64,000 bases of DNA from Winogradskyella luteola. Lineage in GTDB: Bacteria > Bacteroidota > Bacteroidia > Flavobacteriales > Flavobacteriaceae. The notes beneath the pieces are model-generated. The model did not search any database. It was not told where the DNA came from and was given only the letters and a program-made list of their open reading frames with translations. The position numbers and the translations under genes were made by a program. Positions 17,645-26,954 of the stretch are shown one piece after another (the stretch's first letter is position 1; each line of letters starts with the position of its first letter). The stretch covers positions 62,001-126,000 of the forward strand of contig NZ_JAGSPD010000006.1 of the NCBI RefSeq assembly GCF_019203985.1, written 5' to 3'.

Positions 17645-18024
17645 TGGCTGAGCGTAGTCGAAGCCCCATGAATTAAATATGTCCAAAGGTTACGTTTACA
17701 TACTTGAGTGCAGCGATGGCACATATTACACAGGAAGTACAATCGATATTGAAAAACGTATTGCACAGCATAATGATGGAAAAGGATCTAACCACACCAA
17801 AAAAAGATTGCCCGTTGAATTGGTATATTTTGAAGAATTTCAAAGAATTGATGATGCATTTCGTAGAGAAAAACAAATTCAAGGTTGGAGCAGAGCTAAA
17901 AAAGAAGCTCTAATCAATAATAATTTTGAATCATTAAAAAGCCTATCAGAATGCAAGAATGATAGTCATTACAAATTGTGGCTTCGACTACGCTCAGCCA
18001 ACGAAAACCGACTACGCTCAGCCA
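17645..18024 (+). mobile_element. Inverted-repeat cassette carrying a GIY-YIG ORF, inserted before the GHMP kinase
   Basis: The left arm at 17645-17665 and right arm at 17980-18000 are perfect 21-nt inverted complements (core CTTCGACTACGCTCAGCC). A second partial copy of the right arm follows at 18009-18024. Between the arms lies the GIY-YIG nuclease domain, starting 14 nt after the left arm. The stop codon expected at the cassette end is missing, so the frame runs through the right arm into the GHMP kinase. That the cassette is or was mobile is an inference from the arms, the compact layout and similar cassettes at 47-63 kb. Confidence 0.75.
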
Positions 18025-18992
18025 TCGAAAACCAAATAGAGAATAAAAACTCTAAAACATACAGAAGTAATGGCAAGCTCATACTAACGGGTGAGTATGT
18101 GGTTTTGGATGGCGCAAAAGCATTAGCCATACCAACAAAATATGGTCAAAGCTTAACTGTTGAACCTAATGATACTAAGACTATTATTTGGAAAAGTTTT
18201 GACGAGAAAGGTAACGTTTGGTTTGAGCATGAGTTTGCCTTAAAAGACAATGAGATTCAAAAACATACTTCGACTAAGCCCAGTATAAGAGTTCAGAATG
18301 ACAATCAGGTATCTGTTCGTCTATTGGAAATACTTAAAGTTGCGCAAGAATTAAATTCTGAATTTTTAAGTGACAATCAAGGTTATAATGTTACAACTCA
18401 TCAAGATTTCAACAGAAAATGGGGCTTAGGAACATCTTCTACATTGATTAATAACATTGCTGATTGGGCAGAAGTTAATGCTTATCAGCTTCTACACAAA
18501 ACATTTGGTGGTAGTGGTTATGATATTGCATGTGCCCAAACTCAAAGGCCTATAACTTATCGTATTATTGATAAAAAACAAAGGCTCGTTGAACCCGCAT
18601 TTTTTAATCCTCGTTTTAAAGACAATTTATATTTTGTGTACCTCAACCAGAAGCAAAACAGTAGAGATGGTATTGCTTCTTATAGAAAGAACGCAAAAAT
18701 TGACAGAACCATAATCGAAGAAGTGAATGCAATTACTGAGGCTATAGTACTATGTGAATCACTTTCAGAATTTGAAACGCTTATCAACAAGCATGAGACT
18801 ATTATTGCTAGACTTATTAAGCAAGACACCATAAAATTTCGACTTTTCAAAGACTACAATGGTAGTATAAAAAGTCTTGGTGCTTGGGGAGGAGATTTTA
18901 TTTTAGTGACTTCAGAATCAAATCCTAAACATTATTTTAAGTCTAAAGGATTCGATACTATTATCCCTTATGATGAAATGGTTTTGAGATGA
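17679..18992 (+). CDS. GIY-YIG nuclease domain fused to GYDIA-type GHMP kinase
   Basis: A 437-residue fusion. Residues 1-97 form a single-domain GIY-YIG nuclease with all the key residues visible: YVYIL, YYTGST, the Arg in EKRIAQH and the Glu in FRREKQIQGW. Residues about 100-122 are encoded by the repeat arm (RLRSANENRLRSAIEN). From about residue 125 the sequence is a complete GHMP-superfamily kinase: NGKLILTGEYVVLDGAKALA, the phosphate loop KWGLGTSSTL, and GGSGYDIACAQTQ. The kinase is the normal length (~310 residues) and follows HMG-CoA reductase, suggesting a mevalonate-type role. Where an ATG would be expected, the codon before KTYRSNGK is TCT, so the kinase has no ATG of its own. It is probably made as a fusion or from a weak in-frame start such as the TTG at 17976. 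Confidence 0.85.
   Translation: MSKGYVYILECSDGTYYTGSTIDIEKRIAQHNDGKGSNHTKKRLPVELVYFEEFQRIDDAFRREKQIQGWSRAKKEALINNNFESLKSLSECKNDSHYKLWLRLRSANENRLRSAIENQIENKNSKTYRSNGKLILTGEYVVLDGAKALAIPTKYGQSLTVEPNDTKTIIWKSFDEKGNVWFEHEFALKDNEIQKHTSTKPSIRVQNDNQVSVRLLEILKVAQELNSEFLSDNQGYNVTTHQDFNRKWGLGTSSTLINNIADWAEVNAYQLLHKTFGGSGYDIACAQTQRPITYRIIDKKQRLVEPAFFNPRFKDNLYFVYLNQKQNSRDGIASYRKNAKIDRTIIEEVNAITEAIVLCESLSEFETLINKHETIIARLIKQDTIKFRLFKDYNGSIKSLGAWGGDFILVTSESNPKHYFKSKGFDTIIPYDEMVLR
18266..18285. repeat. Possible REP fragment inside the GHMP kinase coding sequence
   Basis: CTTCGACTAAGCCCAG (18269-18284) matches the cassette-arm core CTTCGACTACGCTCAG at 14 of 16 positions. It encodes the segment HTSTKPS in the kinase. 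This could be chance, but the same motif occurs in other coding sequences here. Confidence 0.45.
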
Positions 18993-18998
18993 AACAAA

Positions 18999-19025
18999 AA
19001 GGCTTTACAATTTATGTAAAGCCTT
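18999..19025. terminator. Bidirectional terminator between GHMP kinase and PpiD-like gene
   Basis: AAGGCTTTAC (18999-19008) and GTAAAGCCTT (19016-19025) form a perfect hairpin between two convergent genes. An A run lies on the left and a T-rich tail on the right. Confidence 0.8.
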
Positions 19026-19049
19026 CTCTTTAATCTTGTACTACAACAA

Positions 19050-21197
19050 TTAGTAAACCGTCTTAGCTCTATTATCTTCAATATCGGCTGCTTCTTCTAA
19101 AGCTTGATATACTTTATTTTGAACTGTATTTCTACGTGTAGTATTAAGCCTGTTCATTATAGACGTGTAGTTATCTAGTTTAGTAGCTTCAGTTATTTTG
19201 GTAACTTCTACAACATAAACTCCTTTTTCGCCATCTATTGGTTGAGATACTTTACCTTGCTCTAATCCAAACGCTGCACCAACCACTTTAGGTTCAACAC
19301 CGGCTCCAGCAAGTGTTGTATTTTTCATTGTTACTGCTGCTGCTGTTTTTATGCTTTGCCCTTGATTTTTAGAAATTTCATCAATAGTCGTTCCTGTCAT
19401 TTTATTACGAATCAACTTGGCCTTTTTCTCTTTTCTAATTTCTGGGGCAGCGATTACAGAAGCATCTTCAACATTCATTAAACCTTCTTCATTCTTTTCT
19501 ACAAGTTTAGCCACTATAAATCCGAAACCTGAAATTGGGAATCTTTTGTAATCTCCAATATCTGTATCGTCTTCGAAAGCCCAACGCACAACTTGTCTTT
19601 GGCTTCCTATACCTGGTATATTTTCGTCCAATTCCTTAAACGTAATTGGTTTAACGGTTAATTCACGCTCTTTAGCCAATTCATTAAAATCGCCATCCTT
19701 GGCTGCAATTTCAAACTTAGATACCTTATTAAAAACATCTTGAAGTGTTTGATCCGATGGCTCTATCTTTCTTGCTATAGTTGCAACTTTAACCGCATCA
19801 TTAAAACTCTTCTGCTCTAATATCTCAATGATATGGTAACCAAAAGATGTACCTACAACGTCGATATCTCCTTCTTTATTATCAAAAGCAAATGCCTTAA
19901 ACTCTGGTGCCATACTAGCATTGTATGCAAATTCAATTTCACCGTCATTTTCATTACTTACCTTGTCAGAAGATAAGTCTAATAAATCCATAAACTTGGT
20001 GCCACTTTTTATCTTTGCTAAGATGCTATCTGCAGTTTTCTTTGCTTCTTCTGGTGTTTTTGTAATAGATGCATCAGCTCTTTGTCCACCAACATAAGGA
20101 ATTAATATGTGTCTTACATTTACCGAATCTGCCATTTGCTTGGTAGCAATAACTTTAGATAGCTTAAAATATTCACCATCTTTATAAGGCCCGTAATATT
20201 CACCTACCTGCAATGCCATTAAACTATCTTTTGCCACGGTTGATAATTCTGCAGCTCTTAAAAAGGAATCATTGTACTTTACATCAGAAGTAGAGTTAAC
20301 AAATTCTTCCATATTAACAACAGAATCAAATCCTGGGATAGTATCATAGTTTCCACTACTATCATTATATTCTGTTTGATCACTTTTTAACTTTAATAAT
20401 GCATTCTTAATAGCATCTTCATCGGCTTTAGAAGCTTCTTCTTTAAACTCTACATAAACTACCTCTCTATTAGCGTCTGCCTTAAACTTTTCTTTATGAT
20501 CTTTCATGTATGCCTTAACGTCAGACTTAGAGACTTCTACTAAACTATCAGCAATCGTTGTATAAGGTACTTGTACAAAACGAATATCTACAGTTTTTGC
20601 ATCTGCCAAATACTCATCTTCTGCCTCTGCTATTGTTGTGCTTATACCAGCTTTAATCATGTTGTAATATGATTGCTGAACTGCATTAGCCGCAATAGAC
20701 TGCTCATTATTCGCCCAACTTTCGTAATTAACCATAAGATTACCCAATGGCGCTGCTTCTCCCTTAAGATCTTTTAAGTTAGCGATAAAAGCATTTAATC
20801 GGTTAACATCAAAGTTTCCGTTTTCATCTTGAAAATCTGGATATGAGGAAAAACTATTTTTGAGTAAATCGCGCATTTCATCTTTCTCAACAGATAAGCC
20901 TAATTCGTCAAATTCGTTTTGCAAAATAATTTTACGAAGCTCTTGGTTGTAAATCGTATTCATTGCTTGGGTGTTAGATACTCTTCCTCCAGCTCTGTCT
21001 TGATAGTTTTTTACCTTTTGTTGAAACTCAGTTCTATTGATATCTTTACCATTTACGGTTGCGATAACATCTTGAACCGCACCAGTAAGTGCATCAGAAT
21101 TTCTAAACAAGTCACCAATTACAAAGGCAAACAATGCCATTGCAATAACTATAATTAATACCAGTGAACGTTGTCTAATTTTATTTAAAACTGCCAT
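19050..21197 (-). CDS. PpiD/SurA-like membrane-anchored peptidyl-prolyl isomerase
   Basis: A 715-residue periplasmic foldase anchored by an N-terminal membrane helix (about residues 12-32, RSLVLIIVIAMALFAFVIGDLF). An N-terminal SurA-like chaperone region follows (TVNGKDINRTEFQQKV). A parvulin-type isomerase domain near residues 360-480 contains VNVRHILIPY and GTSFGYHIIEI. The C-terminal half appears to hold a second, degenerate parvulin-like domain. It assists folding of exported proteins. It is the last gene of a minus-strand run that includes coaX and lptC, with 95 nt to the CorC-like gene. Confidence 0.92.
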   Translation of the reverse strand: MAVLNKIRQRSLVLIIVIAMALFAFVIGDLFRNSDALTGAVQDVIATVNGKDINRTEFQQKVKNYQDRAGGRVSNTQAMNTIYNQELRKIILQNEFDELGLSVEKDEMRDLLKNSFSSYPDFQDENGNFDVNRLNAFIANLKDLKGEAAPLGNLMVNYESWANNEQSIAANAVQQSYYNMIKAGISTTIAEAEDEYLADAKTVDIRFVQVPYTTIADSLVEVSKSDVKAYMKDHKEKFKADANREVVYVEFKEEASKADEDAIKNALLKLKSDQTEYNDSSGNYDTIPGFDSVVNMEEFVNSTSDVKYNDSFLRAAELSTVAKDSLMALQVGEYYGPYKDGEYFKLSKVIATKQMADSVNVRHILIPYVGGQRADASITKTPEEAKKTADSILAKIKSGTKFMDLLDLSSDKVSNENDGEIEFAYNASMAPEFKAFAFDNKEGDIDVVGTSFGYHIIEILEQKSFNDAVKVATIARKIEPSDQTLQDVFNKVSKFEIAAKDGDFNELAKERELTVKPITFKELDENIPGIGSQRQVVRWAFEDDTDIGDYKRFPISGFGFIVAKLVEKNEEGLMNVEDASVIAAPEIRKEKKAKLIRNKMTGTTIDEISKNQGQSIKTAAAVTMKNTTLAGAGVEPKVVGAAFGLEQGKVSQPIDGEKGVYVVEVTKITEATKLDNYTSIMNRLNTTRRNTVQNKVYQALEEAADIEDNRAKTVY

Positions 21198-21292
21198 AGT
21201 TTATTTTTTTCGTATAAATAAGTCTGCGAAAATAGTATTTTCTAGTAAATTATAAAAGGAGATGTTTGCTTTTTATAAGCGGTTAGGACGTA

Positions 21293-22582
21293 TTAATCGA
21301 TTTCTAGAATTTTTAGAAGTACTATGTTTATTTTTGTGGATGAGACTTCTTCGATAGTAAACTTAAAATTATCGATCTGTACATTATCATTTTCTTGAGG
21401 AATTTCTTCCGTTGCATTAACAATTAAACCCCCTAATGTTTCATAATTTTCACTCTCGGGAAGGTTTAATTTGTAGGTTTCATTGAGATAATCGACTTCT
21501 AGCCTTGCTGAAAATTTATAGGTGTTTTCGTTGAGTTGTTCTTCTATCATTTCTAGTGTATCGTGCTCATCTTCAATCTCACCGAATAGTTCTTCTATAA
21601 TGTCTTCAACCGTCATTATACCAGACGTTCCACCATACTCATCTATAACAATAGCTATGCTCTGTCGCTTTTTTGTTAAAATATTGAGCACATCCTTTAT
21701 GAGAATGGTTTCTGGCACAAAACTTACAGGAATAATGATAGACTCAATCGTTTTGGGCTTCTTAAAGAGCTCAAAAGCGTGCACATAACCTAGAATATCA
21801 TCAATATTATCTTTATAAACGATAATCTTTGTCCGTCCGGTTTCAATAAATAACTGTCTAAGATTATCAATAGATTCTGAAATATCTACAGCAGAAATTT
21901 CAGTACGTGGTACCATAACTTCTCTGGCTTTTACTTCTGAAAACTCGAGTGCATTTTGAAAAATCTGAATTTCACTATCTACATCGTCATGATTTTCTAC
22001 AGATTCCATCTGTTCACTAATGTAGTTGCCAAGCTCTACCTTGGTCATTGCCAAAGCCACATCCTCACCTTTGGCTTTAAAAATGTATTTAAGAACTGCA
22101 TCAGAAATCCAAAGTACTAAATCAGAAATCCAAGAAAACAGTATATAGAATATGTATGTTGGTAGTGCTAATACCTTGAGTAAAGTGTTTGCGTAAATCT
22201 GAAAAAACACTTTAGGAAGAAATTCTGCCGTGATTAATATAACCAAAGTAGAAATTACGGTTTGAGTCAATAATTGCAAATCGACCAACAAATAACTTAA
22301 AGTTGTACTGTCTGAGGGCAATAGAGATTGAAACCAATGTACTAAAACATCACCCATTTTAAGACCATAAATAACCAGGGCTATGTTGTTGCCTATAAGC
22401 ATGGCAGCAATATATTTTGAAGGTTTAGCGGTTAACTTGGCTAAGATTCTACCTAAAAAATCATCTTGCTTTTTTTCGAGCTCTATATGGATTTTATTGG
22501 AAGAAACATAGGCAATCTCCATACCAGAAAAAAATGCTGAAAGTATAAGTGTAGTTATAATAACAACTATATCTACAGTCAT
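21293..22582 (-). CDS. CNNM/CorC-HlyC family membrane protein with CBS domains
   Basis: A 429-residue protein. Residues about 1-190 form a DUF21 membrane domain with four hydrophobic segments, starting VVIITTLILSAFFSGMEIAY. A CBS pair covers about 210-330 (VMVPRTEISAVD and IVIDEYGGTSGIMTVEDIIEELFGEI). A CorC_HlyC FAD-like C-terminal domain covers about 345-429 (FSARLEVDYLNETYKLNLPESENYETLGG). Members of this family are linked to magnesium or sodium transport, and the label hemolysin is historical. It could be related to GldE, but gldD is not adjacent, so I do not assign that symbol. It lies 3 nt after the small membrane-protein gene. Confidence 0.92.
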   Translation of the reverse strand: MTVDIVVIITTLILSAFFSGMEIAYVSSNKIHIELEKKQDDFLGRILAKLTAKPSKYIAAMLIGNNIALVIYGLKMGDVLVHWFQSLLPSDSTTLSYLLVDLQLLTQTVISTLVILITAEFLPKVFFQIYANTLLKVLALPTYIFYILFSWISDLVLWISDAVLKYIFKAKGEDVALAMTKVELGNYISEQMESVENHDDVDSEIQIFQNALEFSEVKAREVMVPRTEISAVDISESIDNLRQLFIETGRTKIIVYKDNIDDILGYVHAFELFKKPKTIESIIIPVSFVPETILIKDVLNILTKKRQSIAIVIDEYGGTSGIMTVEDIIEELFGEIEDEHDTLEMIEEQLNENTYKFSARLEVDYLNETYKLNLPESENYETLGGLIVNATEEIPQENDNVQIDNFKFTIEEVSSTKINIVLLKILEID

Positions 22583-22585
22583 AAT

Positions 22586-22777
22586 TTACTTTTTGTTACG
22601 GTCCTCAAACTTCTTACCAAATCGTTTCCTGAAGAAAAACATAAATATGGCTAGAGCTGTAAATAACAATGACATATAAGACCTACTTCTATTTACAGAC
22701 CAATTAGAAATAGCATCCCATAGAAATAATGCTGCAAAAAATATGTATGCGTACTGAAAGAATTTTAGGATTTTCAT
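22586..22777 (-). CDS. Small two-helix membrane protein
   Basis: A 63-residue protein with two hydrophobic segments (about residues 5-22, FFQYAYIFFAALFLWDAI, and about 33-50, SYMSLLFTALAIFMFFF) and a strongly basic C-terminus (RKRFGKKFEDRNKK). It is probably a real gene, because it fills the space between lptC and the CorC-like gene with a 3-nt gap, keeps the same strand and has a sensible membrane topology. Its function is unknown. Confidence 0.75.
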   Translation of the reverse strand: MKILKFFQYAYIFFAALFLWDAISNWSVNRSRSYMSLLFTALAIFMFFFRKRFGKKFEDRNKK

Positions 22778-22815
22778 TGGTTAGCTTATCAATTGTATTA
22801 AAAGTGTAAAGATAG

Positions 22816-23382
22816 TTAATTATCAAGTTCAAAGTCACCACCCATTTCTAACATCTGAAAGTTTTTAAAATCCTTGTCAGAATCAAACCCCAAACCATGC
22901 AATGGGCCAACAGTACGATTAAACACCCAAGATTTATTGGTAAAAAGCCATTCCAGTTTTTCATTGTAATACAATTGTTCTGTAACTAAAGTTTCTTGCT
23001 CGTGGGTTGTAATGGTGACATTACCCCTTAAATCAATAATATTTGTTTCTGTATAGAAGATGGCGTAATTAGATGTTATGGTAGTTAGCTTATTATCATC
23101 ATCATAAATCTTTAAAAATATACCATTTGGAAACTCCCTAAACGGAAACTCTCTGTTAGAGTAATCTAACATTTTTAAACTGATAAGGTTTGCCAACAAA
23201 CGTACTGTGTCTAATTTAAACTCAGTGTATTTTAAATCTATATCTTTAGCTTCACCAACAGGTTGGTTTTGAAGAACACCTACTTTTTGTACGTCTCTAA
23301 AATCATTTTCACATGCAAAAAACAAAGTCACAACAATTGCTGTGACTAAGTTTTTTATAATATGTGAATATTGTTCTTGCAT
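22816..23382 (-). CDS. lptC: LPS export ABC transporter periplasmic protein LptC
   Basis: A 188-residue LptC, the inner-membrane bitopic part of the lipopolysaccharide transport bridge that passes LPS from LptFG to LptA. It has an N-terminal anchor or lipoprotein-like segment (LVTAIVVTLFFACEND) and a beta-jellyroll region with SLKMLDYSNREFPF, SNYAIFYTETNIIDLRGNVTI and LVTEQLYYNEKLEWLFT. I chose the ATG at 23382, which overlaps the stop codon of the TPR gene as TAATG; an upstream start would sit inside that gene. Translational coupling with the TPR protein is likely. Confidence 0.9.
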   Translation of the reverse strand: MQEQYSHIIKNLVTAIVVTLFFACENDFRDVQKVGVLQNQPVGEAKDIDLKYTEFKLDTVRLLANLISLKMLDYSNREFPFREFPNGIFLKIYDDDNKLTTITSNYAIFYTETNIIDLRGNVTITTHEQETLVTEQLYYNEKLEWLFTNKSWVFNRTVGPLHGLGFDSDKDFKNFQMLEMGGDFELDN

Positions 23383-24752
23383 TAAATTTTTGGTACCGTA
23401 ACTGAGCGACCAATCCAACAACCAATTTTAATTGTTGTACCAGAGCAACCACAGTTAAAGATATCTGCCTTACTTGGCGCACTAGCTCTATAACTCGCTG
23501 CAGATTTTGCTGCTGCCGACTTTAGACGACCATCTACTCTACCTGCTTTTTCTGCTTCGATTGCAGCCAACCAAAATACAGCTCTTTTGTTAAAGTTTGT
23601 ATCACCGCAGTTATTTGCACTTTTAGCATACATTGCTGCAATTGCTAGGTGAGGTGAACCATCAGATGGGTTTAGTTTTAAAGCTTCCATATAATATTGT
23701 CTTGCTTTACTGTAATTCCCTTTGCTTTTATATTCATTAGCTAACTTCTTATACTGCTTTGCTTTTTTCAAAGGATCTTTCTCTAACTGTACAAATTGAT
23801 CAAAATACTTTTGCTCACCAGTTAATAGATAGAGATACAAGGCTGTATCAGCACTTGGCTCTATACTGTTCTTCTGCTCTACCAACTGTAAGAATAATGG
23901 ATCGTCTTTACAACCTTTGGCATACATACGGTTCATGGCACGTTGTAACCATACACTGTTATTTTTATTTTGCTCAAAGTCTTTTTTGTACAATGGTACT
24001 AGAACCTCGCATGTAGCTCTATCACCAAGCTTACGATCCATACTTGTGGTTACTTTCTCTAGAGCCTCAAGGCTTTTTTGGTAATAATCCTTGTACTGTA
24101 ATTCTTTCTTGGTTAAAGCAGTATCAGACTCTTCTTTCTCAATTAACTTGTTGAGTTCTTCAGTATGGGACTTTTCTATACTTTCAATTAACTCAATAAC
24201 ATCATCATACTTATCAAACATCTTCTGAGCATCTTGTGATGTCTTTGCGCCAGCATCATAAATATCTACTGCCAAAGAAAAATAGGTATACAAAGCTTGA
24301 GGATTGGTAAAGTTTTTAGCATCCTTTTGATAAGCTTCTTCAAACATACCATAAAGCTGCTCATTTGTTTTACCTAACTCTTTTTTGTACTTATACGCTA
24401 AGTTAGCTTTATCTTCCAATACTTCACCAAGTTCGTATTTAGAAGCAAAATACTCTCTACTTTGGTCATGTAGCAACATTAAATCGTTAACGTGTGCTAT
24501 TTGATCTGCACCAGTGGAATTTTTAATTTTATGCTTCAAGATTTTCTCGCCATGAACATAGATGGCTCTGTTAAATTTTGGACACTTGTTTCTTACAATT
24601 TTCCATGGCTCATAAGCATCATCATATTTCTTGCTTTTAACGTAACTATCAAAAATCGACAGATTGTTCATACATTCTTCGTCTTGCTGAGCAAAACCGA
24701 TGTTAAAACCTGCAAATAATGCTAATAATAGTATCGTAATTCTCGTCTTCAT
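23382..24752 (-). CDS. Exported tetratricopeptide-repeat protein
   Basis: A 456-residue protein with a signal peptide (about residues 1-21, MKTRITILLLALFAGFNIGFA) and an alpha-helical, repeat-like body. The clearest TPR unit is KLANEYKSKGNYSKARQYYM followed by EALKLNPSDGSPHLAIAAMY near residues 335-375. It lies in the envelope-biogenesis run between an outer-membrane beta-barrel protein and LptC, and its stop overlaps the lptC start. A role in outer-membrane or envelope assembly is inferred from context only. Confidence 0.8.
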   Translation of the reverse strand: MKTRITILLLALFAGFNIGFAQQDEECMNNLSIFDSYVKSKKYDDAYEPWKIVRNKCPKFNRAIYVHGEKILKHKIKNSTGADQIAHVNDLMLLHDQSREYFASKYELGEVLEDKANLAYKYKKELGKTNEQLYGMFEEAYQKDAKNFTNPQALYTYFSLAVDIYDAGAKTSQDAQKMFDKYDDVIELIESIEKSHTEELNKLIEKEESDTALTKKELQYKDYYQKSLEALEKVTTSMDRKLGDRATCEVLVPLYKKDFEQNKNNSVWLQRAMNRMYAKGCKDDPLFLQLVEQKNSIEPSADTALYLYLLTGEQKYFDQFVQLEKDPLKKAKQYKKLANEYKSKGNYSKARQYYMEALKLNPSDGSPHLAIAAMYAKSANNCGDTNFNKRAVFWLAAIEAEKAGRVDGRLKSAAAKSAASYRASAPSKADIFNCGCSGTTIKIGCWIGRSVTVPKI

Positions 24753-24765
24753 CTTATTATTTATG

Positions 24766-26088
24766 TTAGTTATACTTCCTTTGTCTAAACCATCTAGCGT
24801 TCAAAGATAAACTTAAGTTAAAATTTATAAAATTCTCTTCAACTAAATTTTGGTTAGTTGTGCCTCGCTTTCCAATTTCAAAGCCAAAATTGGCATTAGA
24901 AAATAGATTTCGGTCTCCAACTGGTAAACCTAGACCAAAAGATATGCCAAACTCGTTAATTGACTCATCATTTATTACCAAACCTGTATTTCCGTAGTTA
25001 AATCCTGCTCTATAGACCACGCGCTTTAGATAACCAGAGAAGGCGTTATAGTTAGGGATATAGAAGCCTCCAATAGCTATTTGAGAAGCATTTTCGTAAG
25101 ACGCATTAGTATTGTTGAACACTGGATTAGAAAACTCGCTAGTGTTTTGAGTTGTAAATTCTGCACCAACAAACCAAGATCTTGGTTTACCGATACCAGC
25201 ACCAATAGCTAATCGCGATGGGAGCGTTAACTCGGTTCTGTCTAAATTTTGCGACTCTAAATTGGCTTCTTCGGTTTGAAATATTCTTATAACATCGAAT
25301 GTATTCTGGTCTAAAGACACTGTAGAAAACGTGCGCTCGTTTTCAGAATTTAGTTTAGTTTCTGGAGCATAAGCTAAAGTTGCCGATAATTCTAATTTAT
25401 CAGATACCATTGTTTTGTATGCCAACCCAAAATTAAAGTTAACACCACTCAAATCTGATCTGTTAAACTCTCTGGTTTGGTATTGCACTAGTTCTCCTTC
25501 AGAATTGTATTCTAGAGCAATTGCTGTGTTTTGTATGTTTCCGAAGTTGTATTGTATATCTACCCCTGCACTTAATTTGTTAGAAATTTGATATCCAAAA
25601 CCTGCAAATACTTTATTTACACCTCCTTCACCACTAAATCTATTGGCCAAATTATCATCGTCGTTAGTGTCATCTAACTTGTAGCCCACAGATGTATAAG
25701 GCAATAGACCGAACCCAAATCCAAATCTTCCAACTGGAACCGACAATGCCAAATAATCGAATGTAGAAGTATTGGTTTCGGTTTCACCAAAATCGCCCTT
25801 CAACGTAACATCAGACATGGTACCTGCTACGGTAAATTTTACAGGCCTGCTTTCTCCATCAAAAGGACCAGCATCAATATTTTTACCTACATATGCAGCA
25901 GGATTTCTAAGGTTAACATGTACGCTATCAATGTACACACCTATACCTCCCATACTACGGTTTTCCACAGTACCTTTGTATTTAAGGCTACCAATACCAT
26001 AAAATGAATATGGAGACGCAGTTCCTTGTTGCGCAAAAGCTGTGGAACCTATAATTGTAATACAAATTACAATGAGTCGTTTTATCAT
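24766..26088 (-). CDS. Outer-membrane beta-barrel protein (FadL/OmpP1-like architecture)
   Basis: A 440-residue protein with a signal peptide (residues about 1-19, ending AFAQ) and alternating beta strands over its whole length, for example FGFGFGLLPYTSVGY and KLSAGVDIQYNFGNI, ending in aromatic NARWFRQRKYN. The N-terminal SPYSFYGIGSLKYKGTVENR and the segment SVHVNLRNPAAYVG resemble proteins with a FadL-like plug. The substrate is unknown. The start overlaps the coaX stop codon (TAATG), and the TPR gene follows after 13 nt, so it is part of the same operon. Confidence 0.8.
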   Translation of the reverse strand: MIKRLIVICITIIGSTAFAQQGTASPYSFYGIGSLKYKGTVENRSMGGIGVYIDSVHVNLRNPAAYVGKNIDAGPFDGESRPVKFTVAGTMSDVTLKGDFGETETNTSTFDYLALSVPVGRFGFGFGLLPYTSVGYKLDDTNDDDNLANRFSGEGGVNKVFAGFGYQISNKLSAGVDIQYNFGNIQNTAIALEYNSEGELVQYQTREFNRSDLSGVNFNFGLAYKTMVSDKLELSATLAYAPETKLNSENERTFSTVSLDQNTFDVIRIFQTEEANLESQNLDRTELTLPSRLAIGAGIGKPRSWFVGAEFTTQNTSEFSNPVFNNTNASYENASQIAIGGFYIPNYNAFSGYLKRVVYRAGFNYGNTGLVINDESINEFGISFGLGLPVGDRNLFSNANFGFEIGKRGTTNQNLVEENFINFNLSLSLNARWFRQRKYN

Positions 26089-26816
26089 TATTTTGAATTA
26101 AAATCTAGTATAAAATTCAAACCTTCTAACAAAAAATTTGAATTCGCAAATATGCTATTTTTTAATTGGTTTGACAAAAATTTGGCATCGCCTCCTGTTA
26201 AAATAACTGTTAAATCTTGATGTTTTGCTATATATTGGTCTATAACACCATCAATTTCTTTAATTACACCTATTATAACACCAGAATGAATGGATGATTC
26301 TGTAGAGTTGCCTATAATTGTTTTAGGTTGGTCTTTTACCAATAACGGAAGATTAGCCGTAAAATTATGGAGTGCTTGATAGCGCAATTCTATTCCTGGA
26401 GAAATTGCACCGCCAAGATACTCATTTTTATCCGTTACAAAGTCGTAGGTAATACAACTACCAGCATCTATAATCAATACATTATTGTTAGGAAACTGAT
26501 TTACAGAAGCGCTTACTAATGCAATGCGATCCACACCCAATGTTTTTGGTGTTTCATATAGATTTTTAAAAGGTAGTCTTATCTTGTAGTTCAGTTGAAG
26601 CACCTTCATGTCCTTATCAATAATTTCAATATCTTTTTTTGATAAGCGGCCAACGGAAGAAATGACAGCATTCTTTAACTTTGGAAAATTGCCTGTAAGT
26701 AATTTATATTGCTTTTTAAATTCTGAAAGTTTAAAGCTTATTTTATGGATAAGTTTATCATTCCTAAAAACCGCAAATTTTACAAAGGTATTTCCAACAT
26801 CAACTATAAGATTCAT
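26088..26816 (-). CDS. coaX: Type III pantothenate kinase
   Basis: A 242-residue type III pantothenate kinase, the first enzyme of CoA synthesis. The N-terminal phosphate-binding motif is NLIVDVGNTFVKFAVF. The substrate motif TLGVDRIALVSA and the catalytic region LIIDAGSCITYDFV are near residues 90 and 125, and GAISPGIELRYQAL follows. I chose the ATG at 26816, because the family begins at MNLIVDVGNT; an ATG two codons upstream (26822) is equally possible. It is the first gene of the minus-strand run to PpiD and overlaps the next gene by 1 nt. Confidence 0.95.
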   Translation of the reverse strand: MNLIVDVGNTFVKFAVFRNDKLIHKISFKLSEFKKQYKLLTGNFPKLKNAVISSVGRLSKKDIEIIDKDMKVLQLNYKIRLPFKNLYETPKTLGVDRIALVSASVNQFPNNNVLIIDAGSCITYDFVTDKNEYLGGAISPGIELRYQALHNFTANLPLLVKDQPKTIIGNSTESSIHSGVIIGVIKEIDGVIDQYIAKHQDLTVILTGGDAKFLSNQLKNSIFANSNFLLEGLNFILDFNSK

Positions 26817-26866
26817 AAGCATTTAATAAAAGGCAAATTTATAAAATCAAATTTTACAAGTTTCTT

Positions 26867-26897
26867 TTTGTGAATAATAAAAATGAATATATATTTG
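26867..26897 (+). promoter_or_regulatory. Consensus Bacteroidota promoter for tRNA-Phe
   Basis: The -33 box TTTG (26867-26870), a 19-nt spacer and the -7 box TATATTTG (26890-26897) match the TTTG-N19-TAnnTTTG consensus exactly. The tRNA-Phe gene begins 57 nt downstream. Confidence 0.85.
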
Positions 26898-26954
26898 CAC
26901 CCGCCTGAATGACAAAATAATTATTATGTCGAGCAGGTGTGCTTATTTAAGCAT

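Noticed and set aside
17645..18024. Classical insertion sequence
   Set aside because: There is no transposase of DDE, HUH or serine type between the arms, and I could not find a flanking target-site duplication. The unit is better described as a repeat-bounded nuclease cassette.
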